From Ecdyonurus torrentis (Eukaryota; Arthropoda; Insecta; Ephemeroptera; Heptageniidae), in NCBI GenBank assembly GCA_949318235.1, contig OX439133.1, positions 13,379,646 through 13,443,645 on the forward strand: 64,000 bases of DNA, written 5' to 3'. Positions 23,196 through 35,900 of the stretch are shown piece after piece. The position numbers were made by a program, and so were the translations under genes. The notes beneath the pieces were generated by a model. That model was not told the origin of the DNA and ran no database searches. It worked only from the letters and a program-made list of their open reading frames with translations. Every line of letters starts with the position of its first letter. The stretch's first letter is position 1.

Positions 23196-25102
23196 TTACA
23201 CAGTAATACCATTTAATAATGGTTGAAGAGCCGATAGTGTGACCAATACTGCTTCTTCGGTACGTATGGTCCTGGAGCCTTGATTAGGACATGTATTGAG
23301 ATATAAATCAAACAACAGTGCAGGGTCTTCAACCTAAAACACATCATAAATAGTAAATTATAAAAATTAAGGAAAAATTGGCTGTGATAACTGATAATTA
23401 AAAAAAAAAATTGATAGAAAAACACATAGATAGGTTACGAAAAATTGGGAAATGGGAGAGTAATGAACTTAGACTGACAGAGAAAGCAACCATGATAGAG
23501 AAAATAATATGTAGATAAGGCCCAAATAGTATAAAAAGTGAAACATCAATCACATTTAATGATCCTAAAATAATAAGATAGAAATACTGAGAGAATATTA
23601 GAGCACATAAATAATACTAAATAAATAGTAATGAAAAATTGCCTATGCAATAGGGTGTATGAGGATGACGTCATATTTAATGCGCTTGGAGGCCATATTG
23701 GAGTAGTGAATAACATTGCTCAGCATAGGACAAACTTCATTTAAGACCATTTTCTTTGGGAAATCGGTTCATTTTTTGTTATTGTTATTTTTCTCATATA
23801 CTTGGGATACTAATTCAACATATTTACAACATTAATGCTCTCAAAAATATTGCATAGTGCTTTTAAACTAGTAAAATGATTTATTTTCTTATGCCACCCG
23901 TGTTATTGAGTTATCCAACATGGCGTCGACTTTAACATGAATGCATACACTCTATATGTATTAAAGTCCTTGTAAACATTTTTTTTTCTCATTTAGAATA
24001 ATAGATTGATAAATACCATACCTTATTATCCATGAATTAGACACCAACATTTTGATTTATTTTCATTTTGACAGTTAAAATAACACGTTTCTGACGTCAC
24101 AGTGTACTGGTGACTGTGATTAGCTGACTTATCACGTGACCAAACCTGTGCAGCCAATCACAGTTACCAGTCTGGTCAATCTGGTCAGCCAATCACAGTC
24201 ACTACTGTGATGGCCGAAACGTATTAATTCAACCGACAAAATGAAAATAAATACAAAATCAATGTGTTGGTGTCTAATTCATGGATAATAAGGTATGGTA
24301 ATTATCATCCTAGTATTCTAAATGATAAAAATAATAAGTTTACAAGGGTTTTAAAATAACAAAAAATACTAAAATAAACATAACTATTCCAATTTTAAAT
24401 ACACAGTGCTCTAATTTCTCTCTCACTCTATTTCTATCCTATTATTATTATTGGTATCACGTTCATATAGGTCACTAAAATGGATATTATTTCATACAAT
24501 GATCTTGATTTTGAGAGTATGTAATTTAACGCCTATTTTACACGGGGAGTTTCAATGAAACACGAAAGCCAGATATTGATTTTGTTGTTCCGCATTTTAA
24601 AAACTGATATATTTTTATTAACTGGATTCAGTCCAGGGGCCTGATTCTGTAACTTAATAAAAAAAAATTATGATTTCTAAAGCAAATTTGTTTGTTAGCA
24701 ACAACAAGAAAAAAATATATATTACTCCCAACAAAGCTTTAGTATTTACCTCTAAAGAATCATCAGATTCCAACCCTCTTTCCAGCCCCTTAAGTCCTCC
24801 AAATGCTATGAGAATGTGTTTGAATGTTGGCAGTTTGTTAGGAGTAGGTTCCCCACGCTCTGATGTTCCTATCAGTAAGTCATAGCCTTCCTCTGAAAAT
24901 AAGATAAAAAATATATAATAGGTATACCTATACATTTAAATATGATAATTTTGAAAGAAAAAGATAGAGAAAACCAGCAAGGGCTTTATCATAGTAAAGA
25001 GAGTCCCATAGTTTGGTGAAAATCTTGCTAGCACAGAACAGAGAAAAAAAAAAGTAACACTCGCCAATTTTTTTTTAAGTAGGCCTATACCTAACATTAG
25101 CC

Positions 25103-25141
<39 letters not shown>

Positions 25142-28100
25142 GGGACTCTCTTCCCTATACCTTTATTCCTGTAACTTTATCACCGGCCTATTTCCAGTTA
25201 CCTATATGTTAAACTCAGGTAAGGTTCTACCTATTACATTAAGCAAGTGGGCATTTAAAAAAAAAATACATAGGTATGCTGGTTTTCTCTCTCTCTCTTT
25301 TTTCTTTCGAATGTTTCATACTTAACTGCAATGGTTTATTTTCATTTATATCTCTATGTATTTAAATACATGCACAGTTAAGTTTTAGACAAATGAAAGG
25401 TTACCATTTAAACATGTTGCTTTTTTTTTTTTTTTTTTTTTTTTTTGTGTGCCTGAAATTTTGTGTGGAAACGATGTTGTATCGTTTCCTCATGCTCATG
25501 CCTCATGCTGTACATGAATATGACGTAATAATATAGTTTCTACCAAGGTTCATAACATAAAGAGGTTGAACGCAGCACAAAACTCTCGCATTTCATTTCA
25601 TTTTGTGATGGATGTAATTGGTTCTAAGCCAATACGATGCCGTTCACCAGTTACGTCACTGATAAGGTGAATCAAAGTTTCAAGTGGTGATATGACGTCT
25701 TTGGTGGATTCCTTGAAGCTGCGTGACCTTGGCCAAAACTTTTACTGGAGCATCTAACCTCTTATACATGGACCTTGGTTTCTACATAAAAATTGAGGCG
25801 CGCAAAAAAGCAGCAAGTTTAAATATAACCTTTCATTTGTCTGGAACTTTTCATATTGGTTTTCTATAATTTGTTGCAAAATGTCAACATTAAAATACAA
25901 ACCCATCTAGTACACCCATATCACTCCTATATTTGTCCTATATTATCATATATTATACTCACCATAAGGAGCTTCGGTAAAAACAGCTCCCAAACAACTA
26001 GCCACTCTCACATTATACCCCCAGTACGTGCCTGTACGTAACTGTGGGGTGGAAGGTGAAACAACATTTCCTCTTGTTCTCTTAGGGTTGTTATCTTCTG
26101 ATTCAACTATTTCTACAGTTACACGTAATCCAGGGGTGAGAAATGTATCAACTGGAATTGGACGTTGTAAACCTACATCAACCATACTGCCAACATTCTT
26201 TTTAGTTTTTTCTAAAACATAGCCTTCTCTGTAAAAATAGAAATATCAGTATCAGTGTTAATTTTTAATAGTAGGTACAATTAATTACTCATTTTATTCA
26301 AGTTTATTCATTGGCTTAGATTTTAAGTGTGGTATAGGCCTATCAAAAAAAAATTAACTTTGTTATCATCATATGGAGCTGTGAATTGCATCCCCCCCAC
26401 GCCCCAACTCTATAGTGCTGGCCATAATAAGCTGAAAATACATAGAAAGCATGCTGTGACTGGTCCGAATGGCAGTTTCGACCAATCACAAATCATTTTG
26501 GAGTATTTATAAAGTTTATTGTAGCCAGCACATAAGCATACAGCACTATGCCTACAATCATAATACATGGATTATCATGTACAAATGTGAAAATTCAAAA
26601 AGAATCTGTGCAAAAATGCTATAGTACGTCATGATAATGATTTCATACACATACAACATATCAAATAAAATATTAGTTACAGTGACTTTCGTTTGATGGA
26701 GTGAAATCTGGAATATGGTTACTGGATTATGGGTTTTTCACAATCACACGCAAATTTACATAAACTCTTACATGAAGATACAACAATCAATGTTATTTTC
26801 GTTCTTACATAAGTGAAAGTTATGGTATGTGAATTTACACATCATTGTGAACAGACTATTAGGAAGCAGCATTGCATAGAGATTTCTGAGACTGAAATAA
26901 TCAATCTGTTAGGTATTCCTAGTCAATGGATATGATTGTCTCCCTACATTAAGGGGGCAATGGAGGGAACTAGCATGTGCCATATTTATATAGAGTGAAA
27001 TGACTTGTCTAGAGTCCAGGGTTGGAGCAAATGTGGCTAATGGATTGTAAAGTGGCGCGTAGAGTACTGTTATGCTAGTAGTCTACCCATGTACATAATT
27101 GTGAACCACTCCTAACCATGTATAACCCATACACTTCTTACTGACTCAATAAGTCTTTTTATGATTCGATTTGTACCTGAACTGTGCTGCATCATCTCGA
27201 CGATAATGATTTGGAGTATCAAGTGGATTTAATAAGCCTGCGTGTCTTAAATCTTGATGAATAGGGAAGAAATATTTACGTAAATATTGTGGACATTCTA
27301 AATATTGTAGAATTCTTCCTAGTTGTAAACAACTTGGTGGTAAATCTGGTCCTAAACCATCATCTGAAACTTCATCATCTTCTTTATTACCTTCTTCATT
27401 GTAGATAACAACCTAGAAATATAATAAAAACATGAACATTACATAATTACAAATTCATTTTTATGACAAGATCAATTTATTATAATAATAATAATAATAA
27501 TAAATGTCTCTATCTATAGCGGCAAATGTACTGTTAAGTACGGTGACTCGCTTATCCTTTAAACAAAATATAATAAAATTTATATTAGTGATTCTCCTAA
27601 TTTATTCCTAAATAACTTTCTACTTATTATTTTAACAACATCTCCATCAAGCCCATTCCAATCATGGGCATTTCTAGTAAGGAACGAATACTTTCCCACA
27701 TCAGTACTTGTTCCCATCACTTGTATCTTAAATTCATGATCCTTTCTAGCTATGTAGTTTGATTTTGTGATTTTCTTGTTCAATTCTCCCCATCCACTAT
27801 TCCCCTTTTGAACAGAATACATTGCACAAAGCCTATCTTTCCTCCTCCTAGTACTCAGCTGTTCCCATCCAAGTTTTTCAACTAGCTTAACACCTGCTAC
27901 CGGATTTATATCTCCCACTCTCCAAGTCCTAGTTTCCCCTGTAACTCTTCTGGCAGCATTTTTTTGTACCTTTTCTAAGTCGTTCATTAATTCATTTGTG
28001 TGTGGATCCCAAACTGAGCTACAGTACTCAAGCTTCGGCCTAACTAATGATTTATACGCAATATTCTTTGTTTTGATACTTGTTCCTTTCAAGTTTCTAT

Positions 28101-29526
28101 ATACAAAACCCATCTGTTTATTTGCTCCCGCTACAACTTTATTCACATGTTTATTCCACCTAAGTTCAGAATCTAACGTAATCCCTAAATATTTGTAGTC
28201 TTTCTCTTCCTTTAAATTTTCTCCCATAATACTGTATTCTTGAATGTTATTATCTTTCTTTTTCCTAGTAAACCGCACTAATGTACATTTAGACACATTT
28301 AAGAACAATTTATTTTCCCTAACCCAATCTTCAATAAGGAATAGATCTCGTTGCAGTTCCTCAATATCCTCTTGACTTTTTATCTCTCGATACACTACAC
28401 TATCATCGGCAAACAGTCTTACTTTACTTTTAATCTCTTTCATCATATCCTGAATATAAATTATAAATAAAATTGGCCCTAAGACACTCCCCTGAGGAAC
28501 ACCTGATGTTACTTCAGCTTCCTCAGAAAATACATCTCCAACCTTAACTCGTTGTTTTCTATCCTTGAGGAAATCCTCAACAACGTTAACTAATCTTTTA
28601 TCGGTTAACACATCATTTAATTTTTTAACTAGTAATTTATGTGGTACTTTATCAAACGCTTTTGCAAAATCTAAAAATACTGCATCAACTCTACCCTTCT
28701 TATCTAATACATCTGCAATTTCCTGTAGGTACTAATCCTAAGACTTGCGTTTCACACGAATAACCCGCCCTGAACCCATGTTGTACATTGTCAAAATATC
28801 CTTTACCTTCCAAATCATTTACAATTTCACAAGCAATTACCTTTTCAACTACCCTGCTTCCTAACGATGTAACACTTACTGGTCTATAATTTTCTAAACG
28901 CCCCCTTTCACCTCCCTTAAAGACTGGTACCACTACTGCAGACTCTTCCAACCATCAGGAACTTTACCTAACCTTATTACCTCTATTGCTATGTCATGTA
29001 AGTACTGCGCATGAATTTCAGGAGTTAATTTTAAAATTTATATATCACATGAACCAGTGATAAACGCATTTGAGGGTATATGTAAATATCCTGTACATAA
29101 TATATAATACATAATTATGTGTAACGATTCGTATTAAGATTCACTACCGGTATAATGGGGTTTTTATTTGGTCGTTATTTAATTGTAAGATTTTGATTTT
29201 CTCACCTCATCTACATTAAAAATAGCTGCTGCTCTAGCTATTTGACAAGCTAATGTAGCTCTTAATTCAGGAGATTGTGCATTATCTAATATATTTCCAG
29301 GTACAGCAATAGAAACAGTCCATGTTCGTCCAACGTTTACTTCTTCTTTACTCGGTGTTGCAGATTCCGTCTCTAATTTTTCCTTCTTCTGTTTCTCTGC
29401 ATCTAAACTTGCGAATAATTTATCACGTTTTTTATTTTTCCTTACTTCTTTTTCTTTTTTCCATTCTTTCCAGGTATTAGATGGAATATCTTTTTTATAA
29501 TTTGCTTCAGTTTTTATCGGTCCCAT
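23196..29526 (-). CDS. SPOUT1: SPOUT-class RNA methyltransferase (CENP-32/C9orf114 family), 5 exons
   Basis: Exons in transcript order: 29526-29206, 27412-27177, 26228-25963, 24892-24750, 23333-23196. Phases join without a break into 367 codons (human about 376). The N-terminus is a lysine-rich helix (WKEWKKEKEVRKNKKRDK). Then come NILDNAQSPELRATLACQIA, YLECPQYLRKYFFP.HQDL, GLLNPLDTPNH, YWGYNVR.ASCL.AVF.EAPY, the knot-region GYDLLIGTSERG and C-terminal SRTIRTEEA, all near-identical to human SPOUT1. The family is a predicted SAM-dependent RNA methyltransferase with a trefoil-knot fold, also reported at spindle and kinetochore. I chose the ATG at 29526 (MGPIKTE) because it gives family length; an in-frame ATG at 29601 would add 25 hydrophobic/Ser-rich residues with no family counterpart. 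Divergent from WDR61 and convergent with INO80D. Confidence 0.95.
23352..23512. repeat. Family 8 MITE fragment in SPOUT1 intron 4
   Basis: Reverse copy of the tccccaatttttcctatcta..gtgtttttctatca block (aaaattgggaaatgggagag, gatagaaaaacacatagata). Confidence 0.5.
23650..23957. mobile_element. Short-TIR MITE, family 11
   Basis: Ends TAGGGTGTATG and CATACACTCTATA are inverted. About 90% similar by eye to 56757-57082. It has gatgacgtcat near the left end. Confidence 0.75.
24009..24306. mobile_element. Hairpin MITE with CCAAT and CRE motifs
   Basis: The arms taccataccttattatccat and atggataataaggtatggta are perfect complements extending about 45 bp. The core has ctgacgtcacag and several agccaatcacagt units. 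Confidence 0.78.
24948..25320. mobile_element. Family 4 MITE with T-tract interior
   Basis: tttgaaagaaaaagatagag..ggtgaaaatcttgctagcac on the left and atgggactctctt..tttctttcgaat on the right, separated by a ~30-T tract (25108-25137). Confidence 0.65.
27479..29037 (-). mobile_element. 5'-truncated non-LTR retrotransposon in SPOUT1 intron 1
   Basis: The element is in the same orientation as SPOUT1. Its 3' end has a non-coding segment followed by an (ATT)n tract at about 27479-27505 instead of poly(A), as in CR1/L2/jockey-like LINEs. The 5' part is missing: recognisable coding starts near 29037, inside the reverse transcriptase. Confidence 0.85.
27580..28951 (-). pseudogene. Reverse transcriptase of a jockey/CR1-like LINE, frameshifted
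   Basis: Two frames make up one RT. The upstream part (about 28951-28736) has VVVPVFKGG..R..NYRPVS and HGFRAGYSCETQ. The downstream part (about 28735-27580) has DAVFLDFAKAFDKVPH, GVPQGSVLGPILF, the catalytic FADD box (FADDSVVY), KYLGITLD and the thumb/C-terminal YCSSVWDPHT...VQKNAARRVTG. Frames break near 28730 and again near 28947, where VPDGWKS continues upstream in another frame. There is no endonuclease domain. It resembles domain-level jockey/CR1 proteins; the exact clade is not settled. Inactive as it stands. Confidence 0.88.
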
Positions 29527-29905
29527 TTTTTTACAAAATTTAGCATAACACAACACGTGTATAAAGCAGATTGCAGACGCAGACGCAGACAGTGTTAACA
29601 TTTTATCTTTGTCTTTAAAAAAAAAAATCTTTTGTTTTTTTCAATCAGATTAATAATAATTAGTAATAAAAACTTATTTTATATCAATTTATTACTATTT
29701 TTTGTATAAAAATGTATTTTAAAGGCTTAAAGCTCTAAAAAAATAGTAAAATAAATTGGAGAAATCTAGTTTTAGTAAAATTTATCTTTATTTGGCAGCA
29801 CTGAATTTTGTTTATATCGATTTTAGCGCTCAGCGACTGCAGTGTTAAGAAAACGAACTGCAAAAACCAGCTGCAAAAGACGCCGGCATCCAAAATTTTA
29901 TAAAC
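29527..29905. promoter_or_regulatory. Probable bidirectional promoter SPOUT1/WDR61
   Basis: The divergent start codons of SPOUT1 (29526, -) and WDR61 (29906, +) are 379 bp apart with no transposon between. The WDR61-proximal part (about 29815-29895) is less AT-rich than its surroundings (cgctcagcgactgcag, gacgccggc). No TATA box stands out. The promoter role is inferred from layout. Confidence 0.6.
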
Positions 29906-32900
29906 ATGGTAAGAAATTTATGATTTTAAGTATTAATTATGCATAATTACCTTGTATGTTTGTGTTACAGTTTAAAACAAAGTGTAAGAAAGAGAAAGCA
30001 CACGAAGAGAGTATCTGGAGTTGTGCGTGGGGGAGATATAAAAAGACAAAAGAAAGCACTAAAGACGAGGAGCATCCTGAAGTTGAGGGTGAAGAAAATT
30101 CAAGGTTTGCTTTTGTTTTAAGATTTTATTCCTTTTTACAGATTGTTAATAATATTGCTAATTAATAGAAGTATCAAAGTATTTAATAGGAGACATTATA
30201 TATTTTAAGAGGGTTCTTTTCATAAAAAGGCAGCACATGGTGTAAATTTGCACTTTGCAGTATGTACACATGCATACATACCGGTATTTTATTATGAATA
30301 ATTTTCTGGCTCTTTTTATACAAGTGATCTCAATCAAGTATCGAGTTGTAATCAGTAATGCAATAATAAATAGACAGTTACATATCATGCAGGCCTGGGC
30401 TGACCATAAGAGAGCTTTAGTCTGTGATAGCGGATGAGGCTCCTTGGGTCCTAAACGAGGCATAACCAGAGGGTGTTATGCCCTCGTTTGAGGTCCCTAG
30501 AAGGTGTCACACCCCTTTTGCAGACAAGGACTCTTAGTGTTGTTAGTAAACCCTGTTTTCTTGCATCAAAAAATGCCCATTACATTTGAATAACCAAGGT
30601 TAGTCATAATTTTAGGAGCAGAAAAAAAGGGTTTACGAACAGCATTATTGTTGTGTCAGATCATTATTATAATTAAAGTTAACTTTAACCGCTTATATTT
30701 ACTCTAACAACAAGATAAGGAAGTGCCAAAAAAGGACACCATGTGATCTTAAAAGTGAAAGGTGGCTCAGGCCTAGCTTGCTGCTTGCGCAAAGTTTTCT
30801 CCCACTTTTACTGTCGGTGGTACTCTTCTGTCATTTTGAGTAAACATAAGTGATCTTTATATGAATGATAAGTTATCCATTTTTTGTTGCCATGTTCCAG
30901 GGGTTCTACACATGACACAGAAGAAGTTCTTGACCTAGTGGTCACTGGAGGACTTGATGACTTGGTCAAAGTTTGGACGTACAATGATGATCAAACAGGA
31001 GAATCAGTTCTCAAGTTACGTAACAACTGGGAGGGACACTCTCTTGGCATAGTGTCTGTGGCTATGAATAATGAGGGAACTAGTAAGTATCATAAGTATA
31101 GCAATAAAAAAAAGTGTACTGAAAATAAAAAAATAAATTAAAAAATCACAAGATGGAACTACACAATATTATATTATGTATTTTAAGGGTGCGTCCTAAA
31201 ATCCCCCTGGGAAATATACCCTACCCTAACGAGAAGGGAAATTAAGATGGCCAAGCTTGCTAGGGCAAATAGCAAAAACAGGTAGTGAGCTTCTGATGCG
31301 CACTACTTGCCCTAAAAACTACGCGCGCGCCTTTAGGGGCAGTAGAAAATTAGGGCATATTTATTCTCTAGTTAGGGAATTTGGGACACATTCTAACCTT
31401 ACACAAACTGGCGAGAAAAATTGTAACGTAAAAAACTTAATTTACAATTTTTATTAACTAGCAGTAACGTGAAAGAGTAATATGAATTTACTAGTCATTT
31501 GAAAAACATAATTATACACATTTGAATTCAGTGTATGAGAGTACAAAAGGTTGAATGGGCATAGAATAGTAGGTTATATTATGTAAAAGTAGATTCACAT
31601 ATTCTTGATTTTGCATAACAAAATTCAACAATGGAAATGAATTGTTAAATTTTTGTTATGTAAAGTGTTATGCAAAATCATGGATATACCTTCAGATGGT
31701 TCCATCTCGTGATTTATTCATTTGATCCCTTAAGAAAAACAAAATGGGAGAGAACAGGGTTATAATATACCATGGTTTTTACTATTTATCGCTACAGTAC
31801 TGTATCATCTTTTTTTTTTTTTTTTTTATCCTATATAATTACAATAAATTTTAAATTCTAAAACCTTGTAATCAAAAAAAAATGTGCATGATAAAAGATC
31901 ACAACTTTCAAATATTTGAATTCCTTGTTACCCAAAGTAACCTTAAAAAAATAATAAAAACTTTCAATCTTGCAGAAATACATTTAAAATTGTCCTTATA
32001 ATATTACAAATGCAGTAGCTTCAATAAAAATCTGCAAAGGGTCTTACCAAAGTGAGGAGAGTCCCATAGTTTGACAAAGATAGCACAGAGATAGATAGCA
32101 TGAAGAAGACATACTCCATTTACTCTTGGAGTTCAGTGTTGAAATCTATCTAATAATTTTTTTGGTTATTTTATCTCTGTGCTAGCACGATTTTTGTTGA
32201 AGTATGGAAATCTCTTCACTATGGTAACACCCTTGCCGGTTTCTTTTATATGATTAATTAAAACTCTATTGTTATGCTTATAGTGGTTGCTAGCAGTTCC
32301 TTGGATTCAAGTGTACGCTTATGGGACGTAGTATCTGGAGAAAGAGTGTCGACAATCGAAGCAGGTCCAGTTGATGTATGGACAGTAGCATTCTCTCCTG
32401 ATGCAAAACATCTTATATCTGGGAGTCACTCGGGAAAAATCTCCTTATTTGGCGTGGAATCTGGCAAACTGGAGCAAACTTTAGATACTAGAGGAAAATT
32501 TACTCTCAGTATTGCTTATGTAAGTATACATGTGTGTTAAGGATGTAAAAATTATTTTGTAGTTGTGTATTTGTCCATTGTGTAAATTTGACATTTTCTG
32601 GGTCCTTAGTGATTTCACAAAATCAAAAGTTACCTATCAAAGGATAGGGGAACCAACAAGCTCTTTACCACGATGAGACCTGTAGTTAGGTAAAGATCTT
32701 GATAGCACAGTTAACGCTAATATTTTTACATTGAATAACATAATAGTCGCCCTCAATTAATCAACCATCAAGATCTTCACCTAGCTATGGACCTCTGTGA
32801 TACTACTATAATCAGTTAATTGTGAATATAGCCTACCACAAGGTGAGGTGACTTTGCCACCTCATTTTTCTCTAACTACATTTAATGTTAGATCTTTATA

Positions 32901-35900
32901 ATTTTTATATTAGATACATAGCTCATGTACTTTAAGCCTAGGACAGAGTTCAATTGCTATCACATTTCTTATTTTGCCCCAGCGATAACATCCATAAAGT
33001 AATCATGGTATAAACTTTATCACTGTGCTAAGAAAGGACCGCTGTTCTCGGCTTTATTTTTGTTTCTAATTGTTGTACTGGGTGTCTAAGTATGTCTATT
33101 TTTTGTTGTTTCTAGAGTCCAGATGGCAAATACATTGCTAGTGGTGCAATTGATGGGATTATCAATATTTTTGATGTTGCAACAAGCAAATTAGTTCACA
33201 CTTTAGAGGGTAAGTTTACTAATGTGTTCAAAGTGCATTTACTTTTTGTTGTTGTTGGGGAGGGGTGGGAGTGAATAACTTAAAGAAGCAAAATACTGTC
33301 TAAAATGAAGAAGAGTCTGATGAGTCCCAGTAAGGACAAAACAGCTGTCCATGGCTAGAGATGAGGTGCTGAAAATGACAGTGTGCTTTGCGCAATGCTC
33401 ACACCGTCCAACTCCAAACCAATATGCAAGACAAAATTCCCTTTTTTTCAAATGAAGTTTGCTTTCTACAGAGCAATATGAGCCGCTTTACATATATATA
33501 ATTATATTTAATTTTGGCCTGGGTTAGAGTATTTTCTCTACCTCACGTCCCTGTATAAGATCATACTATCTCCCATTCCCCAATTTTTCCTATCTATTTA
33601 TGTGTTTTTGTATCAAATCTTTTTAATTTTCAACTATTGCACAGACAATGTTTTCCTAATATTTAGTATCAAAGAAAAGGATAGAAATACCAGCAAGGGC
33701 CTTTCTTTAGTAGAATTTCTTTGGTTGATAATAACAATATGACAAAAGCTCCATCAAAAGTTATACATAAACATTATAACCAAAACTCTGTGCCACCTTG
33801 AGACCATGAACTCTACATAGAACTTTTACTGGGGTATAGCTCTTACTGGTATTCTTTTCTTTGATATACAGTACCGTATTAATTCTATCCACTTTTTTTT
33901 TTTTTTTTTTTTTATCCCCCTAAATTGATAAAATCAGTAAGACTGAAACTATTTAGCAATTAACTTCATTGCATATTCTAATAGAGTTAGATATGAATTA
34001 AAAGATTTTCTAATTTTTGAGTACAATCTTTAGTTAGTTTTTTAAAGTTGAGACCTGTCATCTTGTTCAGAACATATAAAATACACCATTGAAGTGCATT
34101 ATCGATGAATAATATATTTTTTGTTTAATAGGTCATGCCATGCCTATTCGCTCTCTATGTTTCTCTCCTGATTCCCAATTACTGTTGACTGCTTCTGATG
34201 ATGGCCATATGAAAATCTATGAAGTGTAAGTATACAAAGTTTATTTATATTATAACTTTGGGTACTTGTAATGGTATCACTGACACAAGTAAATACAGTT
34301 TACTGGGGTGAAATTGCAACTCCAATCATGAGCAAGCTTTCACCTTTCTCTATCTCACTAGACACAGAGCACTTTGAAAGCAGCTCTGTGATTGGCTTTC
34401 AATTTCACCCCAGTTGGCTGTGTGTTAAATATACAGTAAAAACTCAATTTTATGACGTCGCAAGGGACTCAAAAAATGACCACTTCATAAAATCGAGTTT
34501 ATTATATTTGAAACGCTTATGTAGCTCAATAGCTGGGACCTAAAAAATGACTTCATAAAATTGAGAAATTTGTAAAATAAAAATTTATAAAATCGAGTTT
34601 TTACTTATAACAATGAATGAAACTTAAAAATAATTAATGAGAAATATAAACAATTTGGGTTAGAATACATTATTAATTATTTATTTATTAAACACCAAGG
34701 TGTACTTATACATATTTATATAGGTCTACATTTTTGCATATTGACTTAATGATAGGGTCCGAGATGGACAATGAAGTAAGTGGTACCTAGTACATAGGCC
34801 ACTACATAATACACATACACATTTATCATTACACTCGTGAAATTCTTTAATTTGACAGATTACATGGTGGAAACCATGCACCGCATAACGGGTAAAAACA
34901 TGCCTGTCTGTACAGTTTGGGCCTTTCCACCCATTAATATTATTAATATTAAATGCAGGGGTATTATAGAAGGCCAGGCTGATATCTTCAGTTTTACTTA
35001 GTCTATCCTTAACAAATTTAATGTAATTATCTGTTTTTAACAATTTAAATTTCACTTGTAGTTCCGTTACAAATAACTCCTCCCCTGCTAGCTCATAAAC
35101 CAGCCTTGACGACGTAAATTTTGACAAGCATTTATACATTATGAAAGGAAAGCCACAAGAGCTTTGCCATAATGAAGTCCATAACAAAGGTGAAGATCTT
35201 AATGCACAGGAAACACAACCATAAAATTTTATCAAAAGCAACAGTCCTTTTTTTTTTTTTTTTTTTTTTTTTAAGTTACTTTGAGTAAATTAATACAAAT
35301 GCTATTAGGCCATGGTTTCTTGAACTTAGGTTTGATATTTTGACATGCATGCTTACTTGCTTAGGCATAGCGGTACCTTAAAAATAGCTAGGGCCCATGC
35401 TAATAAGGCCAGCACACTATTAGGCCTTGCTTTCTCTGACTTATGCTTAAAAAATGTACATGATTATACATAGCTGTACTGTAGCAGTAGTAATAAGATA
35501 TTAAAATATTGATGTTACAGGGCCCACGCTAATGTGGCAGGCACGCTATCTGGTCATGCATCCTGGGTCTTGAGTGTGGCTTTCTCCCCGGACAACCTCC
35601 ATTTTGTATCTGGTAGCTCCGATCATTCCGTCAAGTTGTGGGAACTTCGTAGTAAGCAGTGTATCTTCACTTTCACAGAGCACCAAGATCAGGTATGAAT
35701 TTTTATCATTATAATTTAAATATATTTATAAGGTGACTTACAAGAAGTATAGATTGAAATATAGCTGTCCCCTCTTATTATAATTGTTAATCATTGACAT
35801 TTTATGTAAATCTATAAAAAAAGGAAAAGAAAGTGCCGGGAGCAGAAATCACGTGACAGTAAAAGTAAAAGAAATCAGAAAGTAGCTCATTACGTTGTTT

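Larger units (their letters stand above)
23565..24455. repeat. Composite element with B-type ends
   Basis: Left aagatagaaatactgagaga..tagagcaca and right gtgctctaatttctctctca..tttctatcct are inverted and match the B/B' arms at 525-640/1191-1306. It encloses two other elements. Confidence 0.55.

Noticed and set aside
34726..35241. 171-codon minus-strand frame
   Set aside because: Lies in a WDR61 intron, overlaps a family 3 MITE remnant, and the residues (many Cys, Ser) match no family I know. A decayed transposon piece is possible but unproven.
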